Positions 1-4,184 of a stretch of 5,138 bases of DNA are shown here, piece after piece. The DNA is from an uncultured Lachnospiraceae bacterium (lineage in GTDB: Bacteria; Bacillota; Clostridia; Lachnospirales; Lachnospiraceae), in NCBI GenBank assembly GCA_902803305.1, contig CADCPL010000070.1, forward strand, positions 1 to 5,138. The letters run 5' to 3'. Positions within the stretch are counted from its first letter, which is position 1. Every line of letters begins with the position of its first letter. The notes beneath the pieces are model-generated. The model saw only the letters and a program-made list of their open reading frames with translations, did not search any database and was not told the DNA's origin. The position numbers were made by a program, and so were the translations under genes.

Positions 1-1
1 C

Positions 2-877
2 AAGTCACTTACGGACGTTATGAGGACAGCCCTGTTCAATTTCATCCCTCTTATGCTGGCGATCGCCGTTGCCATCATGGTGTTTGCGCAGCCGCTCACA
101 AGGCTTTATTACAGGGATCCGTCAGATCCTGTCTATATGATGTCGGTAATGGGCTTCAGGATCCTGCCCTTCTGTATGCCGCTGGCTCTTATTATCTCAC
201 ATTTTTCCTGTTACTGGCAGACTTCCAACAGGCATGTACAGGTCCATGTCCTTGCCTTTCTGGATGGATTGGTGGGTGTTGTGGTGTTTTCCGCCCTCCT
301 TATCGGGAAAATGGGAATTACCGGAGTATATACGGCAAATGTGCTGAATGGATTCATAGCTCCCGTATTTATACTCATATACTCCTGCATATACAATAAA
401 CGCTTTCCCCGGAAGGTAGATGAGCTTATGTCCGTACCTGCAGAATTCGGTGTGCCTGTATATGGACGTATCGATATAGTTCTGCATGATATGGACCAGG
501 TCATCGGTCTTTCAAATACTCTGCAGGAGTTCTGTCAGGAAAGAGGTATCGATAAGCGAAGGGCATTCTATGCCAGCCTCTTCCTTGAGGAGATAGCGGG
601 AAATGTTGTAGAGCACGGTTTTTCCGCAGATAATAAGAAGCACAGTGTCCAGGTGCGTATAGCCGTCAGACCGGAAACACTGATCCTGTCGATAAAAGAT
701 GACTGTGTTCCCTTTAATATCGAGCAGAGGCGGCAGATGATGGATCAGGAGGATGTGACAAAGAACATAGGGATCCGTCTGGTATCGGGCATTGCTTCGG
801 AAATGCATTACCAGAACATCTTAGGTCTCAACGTCCTGTCCTTAAGACTTAACGGAAATGTGATCGGAGTAAACTGA
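2..877 (+). CDS. MATE-family membrane transporter fused to a C-terminal RsbW-like ATPase domain (5' partial)
   Basis: The reading frame is open to the left edge: codons before the ATG at 20 read KSLTDV and continue smoothly, so that ATG is internal and the true start lies outside. Numbering from that Met, residues 1-125 carry several hydrophobic segments (about 7-23, 46-64, 79-96, 100-123). Their order and style match the end of a MATE/polysaccharide-flippase type carrier, including the GITGVYTANVLNG stretch. From about residue 145 the protein becomes soluble and resembles the GHKL (HATPase_c_2, RsbW/SpoIIAB) fold: an N box at 189-201 (LEEIAGNVVEHGF, Asn195 as predicted Mg ligand), a G1-like box DDCVPFN at 227-233, and a G2-like GIRLV at 251-255. 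The usual Gly of the G1 box is Cys229. The protein probably sits in the membrane with the ATPase domain in the cytoplasm. Substrate and any kinase target are unknown. The domain calls are pattern recognition and the fusion is seen directly in one uninterrupted frame. Confidence 0.85.
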   Translation, partial: KSLTDVMRTALFNFIPLMLAIAVAIMVFAQPLTRLYYRDPSDPVYMMSVMGFRILPFCMPLALIISHFSCYWQTSNRHVQVHVLAFLDGLVGVVVFSALLIGKMGITGVYTANVLNGFIAPVFILIYSCIYNKRFPRKVDELMSVPAEFGVPVYGRIDIVLHDMDQVIGLSNTLQEFCQERGIDKRRAFYASLFLEEIAGNVVEHGFSADNKKHSVQVRIAVRPETLILSIKDDCVPFNIEQRRQMMDQEDVTKNIGIRLVSGIASEMHYQNILGLNVLSLRLNGNVIGVN

Positions 878-895
878 CTTTCCCGATATGAATTC

Positions 896-913
896 GTAGG
901 GCACCTCTACTTT
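896..913 (+). terminator. Weak candidate terminator hairpin after the transporter-ATPase gene
   Basis: A 6-bp stem (896-901 with 905-910, one G-T wobble) closes a 3-base loop and is followed by only three T residues. It lies 19 bp after the transporter stop. The stem is short and the T tract poor, so this may be chance. No better terminator is visible between 878 and the promoter at 964. Confidence 0.2.
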
Positions 914-963
914 ACATATCTCACTATCCTCAGCCTTTTTATATGAAAAATATCGGGATATAA

Positions 964-992
964 TTGAACACGAACAGTCTATTTGCTATAAT
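964..992 (+). promoter_or_regulatory. Strong sigma-A-type promoter with extended -10
   Basis: The -35 box TTGAAC (964-969) is followed by a 17-bp spacer and a perfect -10 box TATAAT (987-992). The -10 is preceded by TG one base upstream (984-985), giving an extended -10. An A/T-rich stretch at about 936-953 could act as an UP element. Transcription should begin near 999-1000, giving a leader of about 45 bases before the 57-residue gene. This is the best promoter in the window. Confidence 0.85.
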
Positions 993-1030
993 ATAACCCG
1001 TGAGGTTCAAAGCTTATCATCATTGATGAC

Positions 1031-1041
1031 AGGGAGGGGAG
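1031..1041 (+). promoter_or_regulatory. Ribosome binding site of the 57-residue gene
   Basis: The purine run AGGGAGGGGAG precedes the ATG at 1045. The core GGAGG (1033-1037) is 7 bases from the start codon, an ideal spacing. It fixes the start of a gene that is short enough to be missed by length-based gene calling. Confidence 0.85.
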
Positions 1042-1044
1042 AAA

Positions 1045-1218
1045 ATGTCGGAAAGAGATGTAAGAGCCGTTGAAAGCATGAGCCGTACGGGCATATGCTT
1101 TGATGATCTGTGTGATGTGTTCAAACAATTCTCGTATGAGGATATCGAGGTAATATATCAGCGGATCAGACTTGAGATCGCAAACTACATCCGCAAGGAT
1201 AAGGATCTTCTGGTCTGA
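1045..1218 (+). CDS. Small acidic protein of unknown function, 57 residues
   Basis: I do not recognise this protein. The frame runs from ATG 1045 to TGA 1216-1218. It has a near-consensus promoter (964-992) and a strong ribosome binding site at ideal spacing, so expression is well supported by sequence. The product begins MSERDVRAVE, has no signal peptide or membrane segment, and is mildly acidic (about 12 Asp/Glu against 9 Lys/Arg). Residues 17-29 (ICFDDLCDVFKQF) and 31-50 (starting YEDIEVIYQRI) look like two amphipathic helices separated by a short turn, similar in outline to a helix-turn-helix or a small protein-binding hairpin. Two cysteines (18 and 23) lie in the first helix. The next start downstream (Met12) has no ribosome binding site. 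The thioesterase starts 69 bp downstream on the same strand, so the gene could also feed transcription into it. DNA or protein binding is only a guess. Confidence 0.7.
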   Translation: MSERDVRAVESMSRTGICFDDLCDVFKQFSYEDIEVIYQRIRLEIANYIRKDKDLLV

Positions 1219-1232
1219 CTCACAAAGTCTAA

Positions 1233-1242
1233 ATATGCATAT
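1233..1242. repeat. 10-bp perfect palindrome upstream of the thioesterase promoter
   Basis: ATATGCATAT is self-complementary over 10 bp and ends 7 bp before the proposed -35 box at 1250. It could be a regulator site, but AT-rich palindromes of this size occur by chance and it does not match a fatty-acid regulator site that I know. Confidence 0.3.
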
Positions 1243-1249
1243 CTTCTGC

Positions 1250-1278
1250 TTGCCATTTCATGACTTTATCCGTATGAT
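1250..1278 (+). promoter_or_regulatory. Candidate promoter immediately upstream of the thioesterase start
   Basis: TTGCCA (1250-1255) and TATGAT (1273-1278) are separated by exactly 17 bp, each differing from the sigma-A consensus by one or two bases. The usual start point, about 7 bases after the -10 box, would be near G1285, only 3 bases before the ATG at 1288. The resulting message would have almost no leader, which fits the lack of a clear ribosome binding site. The alternative is readthrough from the promoter at 964-992. Confidence 0.5.
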
Positions 1279-1287
1279 CAGAGTGTT

Positions 1288-2019
1288 ATGGAAATAAGTA
1301 TATATGAGTACAAAAAAAGGATCGGCTTCAGTGAATGCGACACTGACAGGAGGTTCACGATAACGGCGCTTATTGATGCCTTTCAGGACTGCTCGACATT
1401 TCAGTCGGAAGATCTGGGCATCGGTTTTGATGTGCTTGCAAAAAAGGATCTGCTGTGGGTGATCAATTATTGGGAAGTCCGGATCGAAAAGCTCCCGCGC
1501 CTTTGCGACTATGTGACCGTAGGAACATTTCCGTACAGTTTTAAGAGTTGTTTCGGACTCAGGAATTTTTACTTAAAGGATGAAAACGACAGGTATATCG
1601 TAAAGGCCAATTCCATGTGGACGCTGATAGATTCGGTAAGCGCGAGGCCCGTAAAGGCACCTGATTTTATCCGGGAGGGTTATACGATAGGTCCCAAACT
1701 CGATATGATCTACAGTCCCCGTAAAGTCATGATCCCGAAGGACGGCGAGGCTTCGGTGATCGAAAAAGAACCTATCCGTATTCAAAAACATCATCTTGAC
1801 AGTAACAATCATGTGAACAACGGACAATATGTAAAGCTTGCTCTGTCCGAACTCGAGAGCGGAAGCGATATATCACACATCCGTATAGATTACAGAAAAC
1901 AGGCAAGATTTCAGGATGTGATCTATCCGGTCGTTTATGAGACCGGCAGTGAAACGGTAGTGGCACTTTATGACGAAGAACGTAAACCGTTTTCTGTTTC
2001 GCAGTTTACAAAAGGCTGA
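1288..2019 (+). CDS. Acyl-ACP thioesterase (FatA/FatB-like double hotdog)
   Basis: The product (243 residues) should be a cytosolic thioesterase that releases fatty acid from acyl-acyl carrier protein; chain-length preference cannot be read from sequence. The length fits the bacterial members of the family, with an N-terminal hotdog (about 1-130, containing WVINYWEVRIEKLPR at 57-71) and a C-terminal hotdog (about 155-243). The second carries the family's active-site signature HLDSNNHVNN: Asp171, Asn173 and His175 match the Asp-x-Asn-x-His of plant FatB. At the position of the FatB Glu-Cys pair this protein appears to have Gln205-Ala206 in DYRKQARF, so those auxiliary residues are not conserved; this alignment is by eye. 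ATG 1288 is the first possible start after an in-frame stop at 1261. It lacks a good ribosome binding site. The LUD gene follows 29 bp later, with no terminator between, suggesting co-transcription. Confidence 0.9.
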   Translation: MEISIYEYKKRIGFSECDTDRRFTITALIDAFQDCSTFQSEDLGIGFDVLAKKDLLWVINYWEVRIEKLPRLCDYVTVGTFPYSFKSCFGLRNFYLKDENDRYIVKANSMWTLIDSVSARPVKAPDFIREGYTIGPKLDMIYSPRKVMIPKDGEASVIEKEPIRIQKHHLDSNNHVNNGQYVKLALSELESGSDISHIRIDYRKQARFQDVIYPVVYETGSETVVALYDEERKPFSVSQFTKG

Positions 2020-2035
2020 TAAATGAGGTTTGAAC

Positions 2036-2043
2036 AGGGAGGA
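2036..2043 (+). promoter_or_regulatory. Ribosome binding site of the LUD-domain gene
   Basis: AGGGAGGA lies 5 bases before ATG 2049. It supports this start and contrasts with the near absence of such a site in front of the thioesterase, so the second gene of the pair has the stronger initiation signal. Confidence 0.8.
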
Positions 2044-2048
2044 AAGCT

Positions 2049-2690
2049 ATGACGGACAGTAACAAGAAGATCTTTTATAAAAATCAGGCCGATTCCATCA
2101 TCAAGAAGCTCGCACTTCGCAAGATGGAAGGATACTATGCGGATTCCATGGAAGAGGCGTGCGAAAAGGTTCTGGAGCTTATAGGGAGCGGAAAAAAGAG
2201 CGTTGCTTATGGCGGATCCATGACGATCGACAACTCGGATCTTAAGGACCGTATCAATAGTGCGGGGCATGATCTGATCATAAGAGAGCAGTATAAATCA
2301 CCTGAGGAAGTAAAAGAACTTAAGGCGAAGATGATCAACGCCGACACGTTCCTGATGAGCACAAATGCCATCACACTTGACGGAGAACTGATCAACATCG
2401 ACGGAAGAGGGAACAGGGTATCCTATCTTATATACGGACCGGAACAGGTCATCGTGATCGCCGGAATGAACAAGGTTGTAAAGGACGTTAATGCAGGTCT
2501 CGACAGGACCAGGAATATCGCATCACCTGCCAATACCGTAAGGCTTAACTGTGATACACCATGTGCGAAGATCGGAAGATGCGGAGACTGTCTTGAGCAT
2601 ACGATATGCTGTGAGATGGTCATCACAAGAGCGTCTATGATACCCGGAAGGATAAAGGTCATCCTCGTGGGAGAAGAACTGGGTTACTAA
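2049..2690 (+). CDS. LUD-domain protein (LutC/DUF162-like, stand-alone)
   Basis: The product (213 residues) belongs to the LUD family, named for lactate-utilisation proteins LutB and LutC and related in fold to the NagB/RpiA/CoA-transferase group. Family features are the glycine-rich VAYGGSMT at 52-59 and the block STNAITLDGELINIDGRGNR at 104-123, followed by YGPEQVIVIAGMNKVV at 129-144. Near the C-terminus there is a cysteine cluster: Cys168, Cys172 (TPC), Cys178, Cys181 and Cys187-Cys188. It could bind zinc or an Fe-S cluster, and similar stand-alone clostridial proteins carry it too. There is no LutA or LutB neighbour, so a role in lactate oxidation should not be assumed. It sits 29 bp behind an acyl-ACP thioesterase and before a strong terminator, as the last gene of its unit. 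Family assignment is firm; the biochemical role is unknown. Confidence 0.88.
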   Translation: MTDSNKKIFYKNQADSIIKKLALRKMEGYYADSMEEACEKVLELIGSGKKSVAYGGSMTIDNSDLKDRINSAGHDLIIREQYKSPEEVKELKAKMINADTFLMSTNAITLDGELINIDGRGNRVSYLIYGPEQVIVIAGMNKVVKDVNAGLDRTRNIASPANTVRLNCDTPCAKIGRCGDCLEHTICCEMVITRASMIPGRIKVILVGEELGY

Positions 2691-2710
2691 ACAGATATGA
2701 AAACAGTAAT

Positions 2711-2778
2711 CCCCCGACAGTTGTGGTGTAAAGATTTCGGTGAAAAACTTTACATCACAGTTGCCGGGGGATTTTTTT
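2711..2778 (+). terminator. Strong intrinsic terminator, shared by convergent units
   Basis: Arms at 2711-2733 and 2748-2770 form a 23-bp stem with one A-C mismatch and three G-U wobbles, closed by a 14-base loop and starting with five C-G pairs and a G-C pair. Seven T residues follow at 2772-2778, so it is a classical terminator for the plus-strand LUD gene 20 bp upstream. Read from the minus strand the same stem begins right after the spoVG stop, but the tract beyond it is only ATTACTGTTTT, so termination there would be less efficient. Confidence 0.93.
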
Positions 2779-3037
2779 AAGAAAGAAGCACCTTCTCATA
2801 TGCCTCCAGTATGGCTTTTTGAAGTACCTCCCGCACCTCGTGCGAGATCGGATGAGCTATGTCACGGTACTCTCCTTCGGGAGTCTTACGGGACGGCATC
2901 GCGATGAACAATCCCTTTTCCCCTTCGATTATCTTAATGTCATGGATGGCAAATTCATTATCGAGAGTGATGGAAGCAACGGCTTTCATATTCCCTTCTT
3001 TTGTCATTTTACGGATCCTGACATCCGTTATGTTCAT
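2777..3037 (-). CDS. spoVG: SpoVG family regulator
   Basis: The product (86 residues) matches SpoVG along its whole length: start MNITDVRIRK, the block NEFAIHDIKIIEG (27-39), and the family hallmark GLFIAMPSRKTPEGEYRDIAHP (42-63). SpoVG was named for its effect on spore cortex and asymmetric division in Bacillus subtilis; homologues in other Firmicutes and in Borrelia bind DNA or RNA and act as broad regulators. The usual length is about 85-100 residues, so it is complete. It is the last gene of the glgC-glgD-spoVG string, starting 28 bp after the glgD stop. In B. subtilis spoVG instead precedes glmU (gcaD), another sugar nucleotidyltransferase. Its TAA stop (2777-2779) lies in the T tract of the convergent terminator. 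SpoVG is also found in non-sporulating bacteria, so it does not prove sporulation. Confidence 0.96.
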   Translation of the reverse strand: MNITDVRIRKMTKEGNMKAVASITLDNEFAIHDIKIIEGEKGLFIAMPSRKTPEGEYRDIAHPISHEVREVLQKAILEAYEKVLLS

Positions 3038-3047
3038 ATATCATCAA

Positions 3048-3055
3048 CCCTTTCT
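3048..3055 (-). promoter_or_regulatory. Ribosome binding site of spoVG
   Basis: On the minus strand AGAAAGGG ends 10 bases before the spoVG ATG, a slightly long spacing. It lies in the 28-bp gap after glgD, so spoVG has its own initiation site and no visible promoter of its own in the gap. Confidence 0.6.
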
Positions 3056-3065
3056 TAATTGATAT

Positions 3066-4184
3066 TTAGAATACGTACCGGTCGCTCTTTTCGATTATAA
3101 CCTTCGGACCGTCTTCGCCCTTGTGATAAGAGTTCGCAAGGATCGTGCCGCCGCTTTCGACAATGCAGTTTTCAATGTACGTATTGTCTCCGATGTAAAC
3201 ATCGTTGAGGATGATGGAATTCTTGATGGTACAGTTGCTGCCGACAAATACCTTCTTGAACAGAATGGATCCTTCAACGATACCGTTGATTATTGTACCC
3301 GATGCAACAAGAGAGTTTCTCACATCGGATCCGACATTGTATTTTGCCGGAGGCAGATCATCAACTTTGGTATAGATATCCGGGTATTCGCGGAAGAAGA
3401 AATCCCTGACATCCTTTTTGAGGAAGTCCATGTTGGTGCGGTAATAGTCTTCCACGGAAGCGATATTGCTCCAGTATGTCTTGATCTTGTAACCGCATAT
3501 CTTCTTGATGTTCATGTAGCGGATGATGATGTCGCGTACGAAATCAAAACGCTCTTCCTCCGCACACTTTTCAATGAGCTCGATAAGCAGTCTTCTTCTG
3601 ATCACGTAGATACCGCACGATACGAGAGTTGATTTGGCTGCGATCGGTTTTTCCTCAAAATCCACAACCTGCATCTCGTCATTGAGCTTGATCATTCCGA
3701 ATCTCTCACAATCCTTGGGATCGCCTATCTCGGAACATACGAGGGAGATATCGGCGCCTTTGTCCACATGGAACTCAAGGAGCTCGTTGTAATCCATCTT
3801 GTATATTCCGTCTCCTGAAGCGATCACAACATACGGCTCGTGACTTTCTTTAAGGAATGACAGATTCTGGTAGATGGAATCTGCGGTTCCACGAAACCAC
3901 AGGCTGTTGTCGCTTGTTACGGAAGGAGTGAACACATGAAGTCCGCCCTGTTTACGTCCGAAGTCCCACCATTTGGATGAACTGAGGTGTTCGTGAAGGC
4001 TTCCCGCATTAAACTGCGTTACAACTCCGACCTTGGTAATACGTGAATTTGTCATGTTGGAAAGAGCAAAATCGATCGCTCTGTAGTTACCTGCAACAGG
4101 CATCGCGGCGATGGCGCGCTTTTGTGAAAGGTCTTTCATCCTGTATGTGCTGCCGCCCGCTAAAATAAGTCCAATCGCTCTCAC
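3066..4184 (-). CDS. glgD: GlgD, regulatory subunit of glucose-1-phosphate adenylyltransferase
   Basis: The product (372 residues) is a nucleotidyltransferase-fold protein with a C-terminal left-handed beta-helix (about 283-345, hexapeptides such as IINGIVEGSILF). It pairs with GlgC in the ATP + glucose-1-phosphate to ADP-glucose step of glycogen synthesis. The GlgD signature is at the N-terminus: AGGSTYRMKDLSQKRAIAAMP (9-29) replaces the catalytic GGGxGTRL...RAKPAVP of GlgC, so the conserved Lys is Ile24. GTADSIYQN (99-107) and FEEKP (176-180, Lys179 at the sugar-phosphate position) are kept. Asp125 of the SGD motif is present, but the next residue is Gly (SGDGIYKMDY) rather than His as in the neighbouring GlgC. 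In Geobacillus stearothermophilus GlgD has little activity alone and stimulates GlgC; the same is inferred here. The start is GTG (4184-4182), overlapping the glgC TGA as GTGA, which implies translational coupling. Confidence 0.94.
   Translation of the reverse strand: MRAIGLILAGGSTYRMKDLSQKRAIAAMPVAGNYRAIDFALSNMTNSRITKVGVVTQFNAGSLHEHLSSSKWWDFGRKQGGLHVFTPSVTSDNSLWFRGTADSIYQNLSFLKESHEPYVVIASGDGIYKMDYNELLEFHVDKGADISLVCSEIGDPKDCERFGMIKLNDEMQVVDFEEKPIAAKSTLVSCGIYVIRRRLLIELIEKCAEEERFDFVRDIIIRYMNIKKICGYKIKTYWSNIASVEDYYRTNMDFLKKDVRDFFFREYPDIYTKVDDLPPAKYNVGSDVRNSLVASGTIINGIVEGSILFKKVFVGSNCTIKNSIILNDVYIGDNTYIENCIVESGGTILANSYHKGEDGPKVIIEKSDRYVF

Noticed and set aside
1017..1029. Small hairpin TCATC-ATT-GATGA in the leader of the 57-residue gene
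   Set aside because: Only 5 bp, mostly A-T, and it does not mask the ribosome binding site; too weak to call a riboswitch or attenuator.
1224..1267. Inverted pair AAAGTC/GACTTT between the small gene and the thioesterase
   Set aside because: Six base pairs with a long loop and no T run; not convincing as a terminator.
2023..2052. Nine-codon mini-ORF ending in a TGA that overlaps the LUD start as ATGA
   Set aside because: It has no ribosome binding site of its own and its sequence is simply the leader and ribosome binding site of the LUD gene; most likely chance.
2049..2690. Assignment as a lactate-oxidation gene (lutC)
   Set aside because: The LUD domain fits, but no LutA or LutB partner is present and the C-terminal cysteine cluster is typical of stand-alone clostridial proteins, so a specific gene symbol is not justified.
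2819..3062. Two plus-strand open frames opposite spoVG
   Set aside because: spoVG is certain from its hallmark residues; these frames show no family features or initiation signals.
3123..3632. 169-codon open frame on the plus strand, antisense to glgD
   Set aside because: Shadow of glgD, which is unambiguous by homology; no protein family features.
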